7,037 nt of DNA from Frankiales bacterium (GCA_025464795.1 JAODNB010000139.1:1-7037); one strand, 5' to 3'. Shown: positions 1 through 6,370, counted from the stretch's first letter. The notes: generated from the letters alone by a model not told the origin. Program-made: numbers and translations.

Positions 1-119
1 AGCACCGTGGACCACGGGCTGAGCTTCGTCTGCTCCGCCTCGCCGGTCGGGGTGACGCCCTGCTCGGTCGTCCAGGCGAGGACCTCCTCGCGCCACTGCG
101 GCGTCGTCCACTCCTGCAT
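1..119 (-). CDS. Phosphotransferase-family (APH-like) protein, N-terminal fragment
   Basis: An open frame of 39 complete codons runs leftwards off the window edge, so only the N-terminus is present. It begins at ATG 119-117, directly after the TGA (122-120) of the DUF4097 gene, as TGAATG. No separate Shine-Dalgarno sequence is visible, so translation probably depends on ribosomes finishing the upstream gene. The fragment is rich in Trp and Glu (W4, W9, W16, W36) and ends in a KLSPWSTV segment (residues 32-39). From memory, this resembles the start of actinobacterial aminoglycoside-phosphotransferase-type kinases, where an R-P-W-S/A-T-V-x-R-V segment precedes the nucleotide-binding strands. 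No catalytic residue lies inside the window. The family call rests on that short similarity; the substrate is unknown, and antibiotic resistance should not be assumed. I am fairly sure it is a gene and only moderately sure of the family. Confidence 0.5.
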   Translation of the reverse strand, partial: MQEWTTPQWREEVLAWTTEQGVTPTGEAEQTKLSPWSTV

Positions 120-905
120 TCAGGCAGTCTGGCGCACGGACGTGCTCACCACGACGTCGCCGGATCCCGTCTTCAGCTTGACCTTGAGCGCGGCCCCGCC
201 CTGAGGCGCGCCCGCCTCCATCGGAAGGTCGCACCGGACGTCACCCAGCGAGCTCGTCAGGTCGAGCTGCACGGTGGTGCCCTCGCGGACGCCGACGTGC
301 GCGCTTCCCATCCCAGCCTCGAAGTGCACCTCGCCGCCACTGGCCTCGTGCAGGGTGAGGGCGACCCCGCCACCCCGAACGACGACCTGGCCCGAGGTGG
401 CCTTCAGGTCTGCGCTGCCGTGTCCGGCCTTGAGGCTGACGTCCACCGCACTGCCGGCGCGCAGGTTCGCGCGTCCCGACGTCACTGCGATCGTCGAGGC
501 CCTGCCGATCAGGACCTCGGCGTCGCCTGCCTTGATGTCGACCGTGCCGACTGTCGGGGCTTGTACGTCGCAACTGCCGGTGCGGACCTTGAGGTCTGCC
601 AGCTCGCCGGTCGTCTTCAGCACCACGTCGCCCGACTGCGACTCGAGGCTGGACCGGGAGGGAAGCAGCAGGGTGACGCGCACGTGCGAGGAGCGTCGCC
701 ACTTGCCGGGGACGTCCACGACCAGGTGCCTGCCGTTGAGCTCGATGCGGGCACTCCTGGCGATCTCGACCGAGCCGTGGTCGCTGGGGTCCATGGCCTC
801 GACGGTGGCCCGAGCGGTGTCGGTGCCGGTCGCCTCGACGAACAGCTCGCCGGAGTGGAAGCGGACGCGCGCAGCGAGCGGTCCGTCTGTGTTGAAGTCG
901 GTCAT
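120..905 (-). CDS. DUF4097-family beta-helix repeat protein
   Basis: This 261-residue protein belongs to the DUF4097 family (putative adhesin-like beta-repeat proteins), whose molecular function is not established. From about residue 85 onward it is a chain of short beta strands separated by S/T/A-G-x-x/D-V turns: SGDVVL (91-96), TGSCDV (109-114), AGDAEV (126-131), SGRANL (143-148), AGHGSADL (160-167), SGQVVV (171-176), LGDVRCDL (220-227) and TGSGDVVV (247-254). The spacing is about 16-18 residues, as expected for a right-handed beta-solenoid. There is no signal peptide or membrane segment, so the product is probably cytoplasmic. The ATG at 905-903 is supported by a strong Shine-Dalgarno sequence. 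The gene follows the ribbon-helix-helix gene by 13 bases and abuts the kinase-like gene, so the three form an operon. The pairing of a HicB-like regulator with DUF4097 recurs in actinobacteria as I recall it, which suggests a functional link, but I cannot name the function. Confidence 0.82.
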   Translation of the reverse strand: MTDFNTDGPLAARVRFHSGELFVEATGTDTARATVEAMDPSDHGSVEIARSARIELNGRHLVVDVPGKWRRSSHVRVTLLLPSRSSLESQSGDVVLKTTGELADLKVRTGSCDVQAPTVGTVDIKAGDAEVLIGRASTIAVTSGRANLRAGSAVDVSLKAGHGSADLKATSGQVVVRGGGVALTLHEASGGEVHFEAGMGSAHVGVREGTTVQLDLTSSLGDVRCDLPMEAGAPQGGAALKVKLKTGSGDVVVSTSVRQTA

Positions 906-910
906 GAGGA

Positions 911-916
911 CCTCCT
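911..916 (-). promoter_or_regulatory. Strong Shine-Dalgarno site of the DUF4097 gene
   Basis: Read on the minus strand, a perfect AGGAGG (916-911) sits five bases before the ATG at 905-903. It fixes the start of the DUF4097 gene. It lies in the 13-base gap just after the TGA of the ribbon-helix-helix gene. It is much stronger than any ribosome site visible before the other genes in the window, which suggests that the DUF4097 protein is made at a higher level than its upstream partner from the shared mRNA. Confidence 0.85.
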
Positions 917-918
917 GG

Positions 919-1392
919 TCAGGCCCGGCCGAAGCCGGTGAGGCGGCGGGGTCCGTGCGGACCGCCGGGGAACGGGAACGGGCTGCGGGGCTCCAGTGCG
1001 GAGGAGACGGCCCGCACGAGCCAGCTGTTGACGGACAGGCCCTCTGTCTGGGCAGCGCTCTCAGTGCGCGCCTTCAGCGCCTCGGGAAGGCGAAGGGTCA
1101 GGCGCGCGGTTCCTTCATCGGTGCCGGCCTCGACGTGGGGATCGGGGGCGCTGACCGCAGTGGCGACGAGCTCGGGTTCGCGACCGCGCAGCCGCAGCTC
1201 GACCAGCGCCCCTGGGAGCTGGCCTGACAGCTCGTCGGCTGCCTCGGCGAGCAGGTCCAGCAGGACGAGCCGCAGGGCGGGCTCGACAGCGTCGGAGAGC
1301 AGCGCTGCCGCGCGGGCCACCTCGTCGCCGCCGACCGCAGCGGCGGACGCGAGGTCGGCTCTGAGGCCGGACAGGTGAGGGCTCAGGTCCAC
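919..1392 (-). CDS. HicB-like ribbon-helix-helix protein, orphan (no HicA toxin)
   Basis: This 157-residue protein is a probable DNA-binding regulator. Residues 95-133 fit a ribbon-helix-helix (Arc/CopG/HicB-antitoxin type) fold: a beta strand TARLTLRLP (95-103), helix A around residues 104-116 (EALKARTESAAQT), a turn EGLSVNSW (117-124) and helix B (LVRAVSSAL, 125-133). A long helical and acidic N-terminal region (1-80) lacks the HicB dsRBD-like partial RNase H fold that I would expect in a canonical antitoxin. The C-terminus is a Pro/Gly/Arg tail ending RRLTGFGRA. The start is GTG at 1392-1390; no in-frame ATG or other methionine codon occurs later. Only a weak AGGT lies upstream. Databases often label such proteins 'HicB family antitoxin', but no HicA-type partner is next to it. 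The partner gene is DUF4097. It probably regulates its own operon through the palindromes beside its start; that role is inferred. Confidence 0.75.
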   Translation of the reverse strand: MDLSPHLSGLRADLASAAAVGGDEVARAAALLSDAVEPALRLVLLDLLAEAADELSGQLPGALVELRLRGREPELVATAVSAPDPHVEAGTDEGTARLTLRLPEALKARTESAAQTEGLSVNSWLVRAVSSALEPRSPFPFPGGPHGPRRLTGFGRA

Positions 1393-1402
1393 GGCAGTGA
1401 CC

Positions 1403-1442
1403 TGACGTCATGTGGAGTCCGCATGACGTCATAGTGACATCA
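1403..1442. promoter_or_regulatory. Candidate operator: phased TGACGTCA palindromes in the divergent gap
   Basis: Two perfect copies of the palindrome TGACGTCA lie at 1403-1410 and 1424-1431, and a one-mismatch copy TGACATCA lies at 1435-1442. The first two are the arms of a larger inverted repeat: TGACGTCATG (1403-1412) mirrors CATGACGTCA (1422-1431) around a GGA-G-TCC centre (1414-1420), with one mismatched pair (1413/1421). Starts are offset by 21 and 11 bases, close to two turns and one turn of B-DNA, so all sites face the same side. Dimeric ribbon-helix-helix proteins typically bind such repeated short sites cooperatively. The cluster lies between the divergent regulator gene and thyA and could control either. 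Binding by the neighbouring protein is an inference. Confidence 0.6.
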
Positions 1443-1445
1443 CAC

Positions 1446-1472
1446 CTGACACGGCGCAAGCCCCGATATCGT
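1446..1472 (+). promoter_or_regulatory. Probable leaderless promoter of thyA
   Basis: A -10 element TATCGT (1467-1472, TANNNT pattern) ends six bases before the ATG at 1479. A -35-like CTGACA (1446-1451, five of six matches to TTGACA) lies 15 bases upstream, a somewhat short spacer. With a start site at the A of the ATG, the mRNA would have no leader; consistent with this, no Shine-Dalgarno sequence is visible. The -35 box lies only three bases from the third TGAC(G/A)TCA site, so a protein bound there could repress or activate this promoter. Confidence 0.6.
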
Positions 1473-1478
1473 GACGCC

Positions 1479-2276
1479 ATGGCCGACCGTCAGTACGAAG
1501 ACCTGCTCGCTCGGGTCCTGGCCGCGGGAGCAGCCAAGGAGGACCGGACGGGCACGGGGACCACCAGCCTGTTCGGCGAGCGGCTCCGGTACGACCTCTC
1601 CCAGGGCTTCCCGATGGTCACCACGAAGTCGGTGCACCTGAAGTCGGTGGTCTACGAGCTGCTGTGGTTCCTGCGCGGCGAGGGCAACGCGACCTGGCTG
1701 CAGGACAAGGGCGTCACGATCTGGGACGCCTGGGCCGGTCCGGACGGCGACTTGGGCCCGGTGTACGGCGTGCAGTGGCGCTCCTGGCCGACCCCCGACG
1801 GCCGGCACATCGACCAGATCAGCCAGGTCCTCGACCTGCTGCGCGCCGACCCCAGCTCTCGCCGGATGGTGGTGAGCGCCTGGAACGTCGGGGAGCTGGC
1901 CGACATGGCGCTCATGCCCTGCCACGCGCTGTTCCAGTTCTACGTCGCCGACGGACGGCTGAGCTGCCAGCTCTACCAGCGCAGCGCAGACCTGTTCCTC
2001 GGCGTTCCGTTCAACATCGCCAGCTACGCCCTGCTGACGCACATGGTCGCCCAGCAGGTCGGGCTCGAGGTCGGGGACTTCATCTGGGTCGGTGGTGACT
2101 GCCACATCTACGACAACCACCGGGAGCAGGTCGCCGAGCAGCTCACCCGGGAGCCGTACGCCTTCCCGACGCTCCAGCTGCGGAAGGCCGAGTCGCTGTT
2201 CGAGTACTCCTTCGAGGACGTCCAGCTCGTCGACTACCAGCACCACCCCGCCATCAAGGGCGCCGTAGCAGTATGA
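1479..2276 (+). CDS. thyA: Thymidylate synthase (ThyA)
   Basis: This cytoplasmic enzyme methylates dUMP to dTMP with 5,10-methylenetetrahydrofolate, leaving dihydrofolate. Its 265 residues match the usual length (E. coli 264). Visible family motifs are EDRTGTGT (21-28, phosphate-binding Arg23), the paired Arg128-Arg129, the nucleophile Cys148 in MPCHALFQFY, QLYQRSADLFLGVPFN (164-179, dUMP and folate contacts), GDCHIYDNH (206-214) and YQHHP (253-257). I chose ATG 1479 because it gives the standard N-terminus and sits right behind a leaderless-type -10 box. The in-frame ATG at 1410 would add 23 unrelated residues and lies inside the palindrome cluster. The stop overlaps the folA start as ATGA, so the two are translationally coupled. 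The folate-oxidising ThyA makes the adjacent dihydrofolate reductase essential for recycling. All key residues seem intact. Confidence 0.97.
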   Translation: MADRQYEDLLARVLAAGAAKEDRTGTGTTSLFGERLRYDLSQGFPMVTTKSVHLKSVVYELLWFLRGEGNATWLQDKGVTIWDAWAGPDGDLGPVYGVQWRSWPTPDGRHIDQISQVLDLLRADPSSRRMVVSAWNVGELADMALMPCHALFQFYVADGRLSCQLYQRSADLFLGVPFNIASYALLTHMVAQQVGLEVGDFIWVGGDCHIYDNHREQVAEQLTREPYAFPTLQLRKAESLFEYSFEDVQLVDYQHHPAIKGAVAV

Positions 2277-2752
2277 GCGTCAGCCTCATCTGGGGGCAGT
2301 CCCGCGGTGGCGTGATCGGCAACGAGGGCGGCCTCCCCTGGAACCTGCCCGAAGACCTGCGGGCCTTCCGTGCCAGGACGATGGGCGGTGTCGTCGTCAT
2401 GGGCCGCAACACCTGGGACTCCCTGCCAGAGCGGTTCCGCCCGCTCCCTGGTCGGACCAACGTCGTCCTCACCTCACGACCCCTGGAGGGTCCGGAGACG
2501 GCCGTCTCCGTGCAGGAGGTGCTCGAGCGCTACCCCGACATCTGGGTGATCGGTGGCGCTGCGGTCTACGAGGCATTCCTGCCCTACGCGACCCGGATCG
2601 TGCGCACGGACATCGACGCGGACTTCCCCGGTGACGCCTGGGCGCCGGTCGTTCCCGACGAGTGGGTGGCGGACGTCCGTGAGCCGGCGGTGGGCTGGAC
2701 CCGGTCGGCCGAGGGTCTCGACTTCGCCGTCACCGAGCTGGTGCGGCCGTGA
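2273..2752 (+). CDS. folA: Dihydrofolate reductase
   Basis: This enzyme reduces dihydrofolate to tetrahydrofolate with NADPH and is the target of trimethoprim-type inhibitors. The 159 residues are the normal bacterial length (E. coli 159). Motifs in order are GVIGNEGGLPW (13-23, Met20-loop region), PEDLRAF (26-32) with the catalytic acid Asp28, MGRNTWDSLP (43-52, NADPH binding), RPLPGRTNVVLTSR (56-69) with folate-contacting Arg61 and the nucleotide-binding TSR, and VIGGAAVYEAFLP (92-104), the Gly-Gly cofactor loop. The ATG overlaps the thyA stop by four bases, and the TGA overlaps the GTG of murI by four bases. Only a weak, distant purine run (AAGGG, 2256-2260) precedes it, so translation probably depends on coupling to thyA. 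It serves directly to recycle the dihydrofolate made by ThyA. The mycobacterial gene for this enzyme is often called dfrA. Confidence 0.96.
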   Translation: MSVSLIWGQSRGGVIGNEGGLPWNLPEDLRAFRARTMGGVVVMGRNTWDSLPERFRPLPGRTNVVLTSRPLEGPETAVSVQEVLERYPDIWVIGGAAVYEAFLPYATRIVRTDIDADFPGDAWAPVVPDEWVADVREPAVGWTRSAEGLDFAVTELVRP

Positions 2753-3564
2753 GCCGGCAGGCGCCGATCGGTGTCTTCGACTCGGGGCTCGGTGGCCTGA
2801 CGGTGGCGCGCGCGATCCTCGACCAGATGCCCAACGAGCCGATCATGTACGTCGGAGACACCGGCCGCGGCCCGTACGGACCGCAGCCGATCGCGACCGT
2901 CCGGGCGCTGTCGCTCGAGATCATGGACCACCTCGTCGACAGCGGCGTGAAGCTGCTCGTCATCGCCTGCAACTCCGCCAGCGCGGCCTGCCTGCGCGAC
3001 GCCCGCGAGCGCTACGACGTACCGGTCGTCGAGGTCATCCACCCGGCAGTCCGACGCGCGGTGAGCGCTACCCGCAACGGCAAGGTCGGCGTCATCGGCA
3101 CCTCAGCCACGATCACCAGCGGTGCGTACGAGGACGCCTTCGCTGCCGCGCCGGACGTGCAGCTCACCCTGCAGGCCTGCCCTCGGCTGGTGGAGCTCGT
3201 CGAGGCAGGCACGACGCACGGCGCCGAGGTGCTCGAGGCCATCGAGGAGTACCTGGCCCCTGTGCTGGCTGCCGACGTCGACACCCTCGTCCTCGGGTGC
3301 ACCCACTACCCGTTGCTGTCAGGGCCGCTCAGCTACGTCGCCGGTAACCGGGTCACGCTCATCAGCAGCGCTGAGGAGACCGCGAAGGACGTGTACCGCC
3401 TGCTGGTGCAGCACGACATCGCCCGCGACGACGCCAGCACCCCGCCCGTGCACTCGTTCGCGGCGACGGGAGACCCCGACGACTTCGGTCGGCTTGGACG
3501 ACGGTTCCTGGGTCCCGAGGTGACCTCAGGGCTGGTCGGCAAGCTCCCGCTGGCCCTTCACTAG
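2749..3564 (+). CDS. murI: Glutamate racemase
   Basis: MurI converts L-glutamate to D-glutamate for the peptidoglycan stem peptide, without a cofactor, in the cytoplasm. The 271 residues fit the family. GVFDSGLGGLTV (8-19) carries the active-site Asp11-Ser12; GDTGRGPYGPQ (36-46) follows; ACNSASA (73-79) holds the first catalytic Cys74; GCTHYPLL (183-190) holds the second, Cys184, with His186; SSAEETA lies further on. The usual ACNTA reads ACNSA here, as in mycobacterial MurI, so this is not a defect. The start is GTG 2749, overlapping the folA stop as GTGA, with no clear Shine-Dalgarno sequence, which indicates coupled translation. It ends 29 bases before dapA. Its place between nucleotide/folate genes and dapA is unusual, although DapA likewise supplies the stem peptide. 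In Mycobacterium tuberculosis murI lies elsewhere on the chromosome. Confidence 0.96.
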   Translation: MSRQAPIGVFDSGLGGLTVARAILDQMPNEPIMYVGDTGRGPYGPQPIATVRALSLEIMDHLVDSGVKLLVIACNSASAACLRDARERYDVPVVEVIHPAVRRAVSATRNGKVGVIGTSATITSGAYEDAFAAAPDVQLTLQACPRLVELVEAGTTHGAEVLEAIEEYLAPVLAADVDTLVLGCTHYPLLSGPLSYVAGNRVTLISSAEETAKDVYRLLVQHDIARDDASTPPVHSFAATGDPDDFGRLGRRFLGPEVTSGLVGKLPLALH

Positions 3565-3581
3565 CGCTTGGTGCCCGCAGG

Positions 3582-3587
3582 TAACCT
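3582..3587 (+). promoter_or_regulatory. Probable -10 box of a leaderless dapA promoter
   Basis: TAACCT (TANNNT pattern) ends six bases before the dapA ATG, inside the 29-base gap after murI. This predicts transcription from the start codon itself. Only a weak -35 match, TTCACT (3557-3562, 19-base spacer), is present, lying over the end of murI. The AGGG at 3589-3592 is one base from the ATG, too close to act as a ribosome site, which favours the leaderless reading. dapA and the RNase J gene may therefore be expressed independently of thyA-folA-murI, in addition to any read-through. Confidence 0.55.
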
Positions 3588-3593
3588 CAGGGC

Positions 3594-4478
3594 ATGACGA
3601 CGCCCCCGTTCGGCAGGGTCCTGACCGCGATGGTCACGCCGCTCCACAGCGACGGCTCCATGGACTACGAGCGTGCCGCAGAGCTCGCGGACCGGCTCGT
3701 CAACGAGGGCAACGACGGCCTCGTGCTCTCCGGTACGACGGGGGAGGCGCCGACCACCCACCGGGACGAGAAGACCGACCTCGTCCGAGCCGTGGTCGAC
3801 GCTGTCGGCGGACGGGCCCACGTCCTGGCCGGCGTGGGCAGCAACGACACGGCCCACGCGATCTCGATGGCTCGGGACGCCGAGAAGGCAGGTGCTCAGG
3901 GGCTGCTGTCCGTGACGCCGTACTACTCGAAGCCGCCCCAGGCCGGGATCATCGCTCACACTGCCGCGATCGCCGAGAGCACGGACCTGCCGGTCATGCT
4001 CTACGACGTCCCGCACCGCACGGGTCTGGCCATGACGCACGGCACGATCGCCGAGCTGGCTCGTCACCCGCAGATCACCGCGCTCAAGGACGCGAAGGAC
4101 GACCTCGCTGCGACCACGAGGGTCCTCGCGGAGACGGACCTCGCGGTCTACTGCGGCAGCGATGCGCTGTTCCTTCCGGCGCTGTCGCTCGGTGCAGTCG
4201 GGATCGTCAGCGTCGTCAGCCACATCGTGACGCCTCGGCTCGTGGAGCTCGTGAACGCTTATCTGGCAGGCGATGTCGCGCGCGCGGCCGCCATCAACCT
4301 CTCGCTCGAACCCGTCTACACCGGCCTGTTCCGCACCCAAGGAGTGATCTTGACGAAGGCGGCTCTTGCGCTGCTCGGCTTCCCCGTGGGGCCGGTGCGC
4401 CTGCCGCTCGTCGACGCCACCGCAGACGAGGTCGCGGCCCTCAAGGCCGACCTCGTCGCCGGTGGGGTCCTGTCGTGA
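3594..4478 (+). CDS. dapA: 4-hydroxy-tetrahydrodipicolinate synthase (DapA)
   Basis: DapA condenses pyruvate with L-aspartate-4-semialdehyde in the first committed step of lysine and meso-diaminopimelate synthesis. The 294-residue TIM barrel has the family's normal length. Visible features are SGTTGE (46-51) with the proton-relay Thr48-Thr49, TPYYSKP (108-114) with the relay Tyr111, YDVPHRTG (137-144) with Tyr137 and the substrate-binding Arg142, the Schiff-base Lys165 in ALKDAKDD, and GSDALFLPALSLGAVGIVSV (188-207) near the C-terminal end of the barrel. The ATG 3594 gives the expected N-terminus (FGRVLTAMVTP) and lies six bases after a -10 box. Its stop overlaps the GTG of the RNase J gene by four bases, a coupling that fits the dapA–RNase J gene order known from mycobacteria and streptomycetes. 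The alternative of another pyruvate-dependent aldolase is unlikely, given the complete DapA motif set and context. Confidence 0.95.
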   Translation: MTTPPFGRVLTAMVTPLHSDGSMDYERAAELADRLVNEGNDGLVLSGTTGEAPTTHRDEKTDLVRAVVDAVGGRAHVLAGVGSNDTAHAISMARDAEKAGAQGLLSVTPYYSKPPQAGIIAHTAAIAESTDLPVMLYDVPHRTGLAMTHGTIAELARHPQITALKDAKDDLAATTRVLAETDLAVYCGSDALFLPALSLGAVGIVSVVSHIVTPRLVELVNAYLAGDVARAAAINLSLEPVYTGLFRTQGVILTKAALALLGFPVGPVRLPLVDATADEVAALKADLVAGGVLS

Positions 4479-6157
4479 GCCACCCGCACCCCGAGCTGGG
4501 CCTGCCGCCCGTCCTGCCTGCCGGAGCACTCCGCGTCGTCGCCCTCGGAGGGCTCGGTGAGATCGGTCGCAACATGACCGTCTTCGAGTTCGACGGCAGG
4601 CTGCTCATCGTCGACTGCGGCGTGCTGTTCCCGGAGACCGAGCAGCCGGGAATCGACCTGATCCTGCCTGACTTCAGCTACATCCGGGACCGCCTCGACG
4701 ACATCGAGGCGATCGTCCTGACACACGGGCACGAGGACCACATCGGCGCCGTCCCGTACCTGCTGCGCGAGCGCGCGAACATCCCGATCATCGGGTCGCG
4801 GTTCACCCTGGCCCTGCTCAAGGCGAAGCTCAAGGAGCACCGGATAGAGCCCGTCGTCCGTGAGGTCGTCGAGGGCGACCGCCTCGACCTGGTGCCCTTC
4901 GACCTCGAGTTCTTCGCGGTGAACCACTCCATCCCGGACGCGATGGCCGTTGCCATCCGCACCGAGGCCGGACTCGTCCTGCACACCGGCGACTTCAAGA
5001 TGGACCAGCTGCCGCTCGACGGCCGCCTCACCGACCTCGGCGGCTTCTCGCGGCTGGGCGTCGAGGGCGTCGATCTGCTGCTCTCGGACTCGACCAACGC
5101 CGAGGTCCCAGGCTTCGTGACACCGGAGCGGGAGATCGGACCCGTCCTGGACGAGGTCGTGCGCACCGCTCAGGGGCGCGTCGTGGTCGCCTGCTTCGCC
5201 TCGCACGTGCACCGCGTCCAGCAGGTGCTCGACGCTGCGGACAAGCACAAGCGCAAGGTCGCCTTCGTCGGTCGCTCGATGGTCCGCAACATGGCCGTCG
5301 CCTCGGACCTCGGGCTGCTGCGGATCCCGGACGGCATCCTCGTGGACATCAAGGAGCTGGAGAAGCTGGAGGCCTCCCGCGTCCTGCTGGTGTCCACCGG
5401 CTCCCAGGGCGAGCCGCTGTCGGCCCTGTCACGGATGGCCAACCGGTCGCACCACCAGATCCGCATCGACGAGCGGGACACCGTCGTGCTCGCGTCGTCG
5501 CTCATCCCGGGCAACGAGAACGCCGTCTACCGGGTCATCAACGGGCTGTCCCGCTGGGGGGCGCGCGTCGTGCACAAGGGCGTCGCGAAGGTGCACGTGT
5601 CGGGGCACGCGCCGGCCGGAGAGCTGTTGTTCCTGCTCAACGCGGTGAAGCCGTCCAACCTGCTGCCCGTCCACGGCGAGTGGCGCCATCTGCGCGCACA
5701 CGCCGAGCTCGGCCACCTCACGGGCGTCGACAACGTCGTGCTCGCGGAGGACGGCGTGGTCGTGGACCTCATCGAGGGCCGCGCCCGGATCGTCGGGGCC
5801 GTCGAGTGCGGGTACGTCTACGTCGACGGCCTCGAGGTCGGCGATGTGGGGGAGTCGACGCTCAAGGACCGTCGGATCCTCGGTGACGAGGGCTTCATCT
5901 CGCTGACGATCGCGGTCGACTCCATGACCGGCAAGGTCACCGGTGCACCCCAGATCGCCGCGCGAGGGTTCTCCGACGACCCCAAGGCGTTCGACGAGGT
6001 GCTCCCGCTGCTGGAGGCGGAGCTCGACCGAGCGGCCGTTGACGGGGTGAGCGACCCGCACCAGCTCGGGCAGCAGCTGCGGCGGGTCCTCGGCCGCTGG
6101 GTCTCCGACACCTACCGCCGCCGTCCCATGATCATCCCGGTCGTCCTCGAGGTCTGA
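4475..6157 (+). CDS. rnj: Ribonuclease J
   Basis: RNase J is a zinc-dependent beta-CASP metallo-beta-lactamase ribonuclease with 5'-3' exonuclease and endonuclease activity, used in mRNA decay and rRNA maturation. The 560 residues match the family. ALGGLGEIGRNM (23-34) starts the fold; HGHEDH (84-89) is the main metal motif; NHSIPDA (150-156) has metal ligand His151; HTGDFK (170-175) has the bridging Asp173; SDSTNAE (204-210) follows. The beta-CASP insert occupies roughly 215-370 and includes STGSQGEP (307-314), HVSGHA (374-379) and LPVHGE (397-402, His400). The remaining C-terminal part is the oligomerisation domain. The start is GTG 4475, overlapping the dapA stop as GTGA; GGTGGGG (4461-4467), seven bases upstream, can serve as ribosome site. 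The first 15 or so residues are a Pro-rich tail before the fold. No clear terminator follows. Confidence 0.96.
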   Translation: MSHPHPELGLPPVLPAGALRVVALGGLGEIGRNMTVFEFDGRLLIVDCGVLFPETEQPGIDLILPDFSYIRDRLDDIEAIVLTHGHEDHIGAVPYLLRERANIPIIGSRFTLALLKAKLKEHRIEPVVREVVEGDRLDLVPFDLEFFAVNHSIPDAMAVAIRTEAGLVLHTGDFKMDQLPLDGRLTDLGGFSRLGVEGVDLLLSDSTNAEVPGFVTPEREIGPVLDEVVRTAQGRVVVACFASHVHRVQQVLDAADKHKRKVAFVGRSMVRNMAVASDLGLLRIPDGILVDIKELEKLEASRVLLVSTGSQGEPLSALSRMANRSHHQIRIDERDTVVLASSLIPGNENAVYRVINGLSRWGARVVHKGVAKVHVSGHAPAGELLFLLNAVKPSNLLPVHGEWRHLRAHAELGHLTGVDNVVLAEDGVVVDLIEGRARIVGAVECGYVYVDGLEVGDVGESTLKDRRILGDEGFISLTIAVDSMTGKVTGAPQIAARGFSDDPKAFDEVLPLLEAELDRAAVDGVSDPHQLGQQLRRVLGRWVSDTYRRRPMIIPVVLEV

Positions 6158-6370
6158 CGGCCCCCCTCGGCGTTCGGCCTCGCACACAAACCCGCCGCCC
6201 GGCGTCTCGGTCCCCGCGTACGGGCGAACGTCGTCCGCTCGTGGTGTGCTGCCCGAGAGCTCCCTCCCGGCCGATCATGGGGGTGTTGCACGGTCGCTGA
6301 GCGCGGCAGGCGTGCTCAAGACCCTTGATCGGGGCCCACGCGGTCCCAGCGTGTCGCGCTTGTGACAGGT

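Noticed and set aside
274..1227. A 317-codon open frame on the plus strand opposite the regulator and DUF4097 genes
   Set aside because: It is antisense to two genes with good family and ribosome-site evidence, and its translation is low-complexity Arg/Ser/Ala/Pro typical of shadow frames in high-GC DNA.
919..1392. A HicA/HicB toxin-antitoxin module
   Set aside because: Only a HicB-like ribbon-helix-helix segment is present. No small HicA-type toxin gene lies next to it on either strand; the neighbour is a 261-residue DUF4097 protein.
1403..1431. TGACGTCA read as a CRE/CREB site
   Set aside because: The match to the eukaryotic cAMP response element is a coincidence of a short palindrome; the surrounding genes are bacterial.
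1410..1478. An upstream ATG start for thyA at 1410
   Set aside because: It would add 23 residues not seen in thymidylate synthases and would place the start inside the palindrome cluster, upstream of the -10 box that fits ATG 1479.
2965..2987. A damaged MurI active site (Ser for Thr in the ACNTA motif)
   Set aside because: Mycobacterial MurI also carries ACNSAS at this place, and both catalytic cysteines are present.
3561..4529. A 322-codon open frame on the minus strand opposite dapA
   Set aside because: It lies wholly over dapA, has no recognisable motif, and has the Arg/Asp/Val/Gly-rich composition of a mirror frame.
4316..5248. A 310-codon minus-strand open frame over dapA and the RNase J gene
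   Set aside because: It is antisense to two complete enzymes with intact catalytic motifs; no independent coding signal is seen.
6213..6225. A CCCG/CGGG hairpin as terminator of the RNase J gene
   Set aside because: The stem is only four base pairs and no T-run follows; it is too weak to call a terminator.
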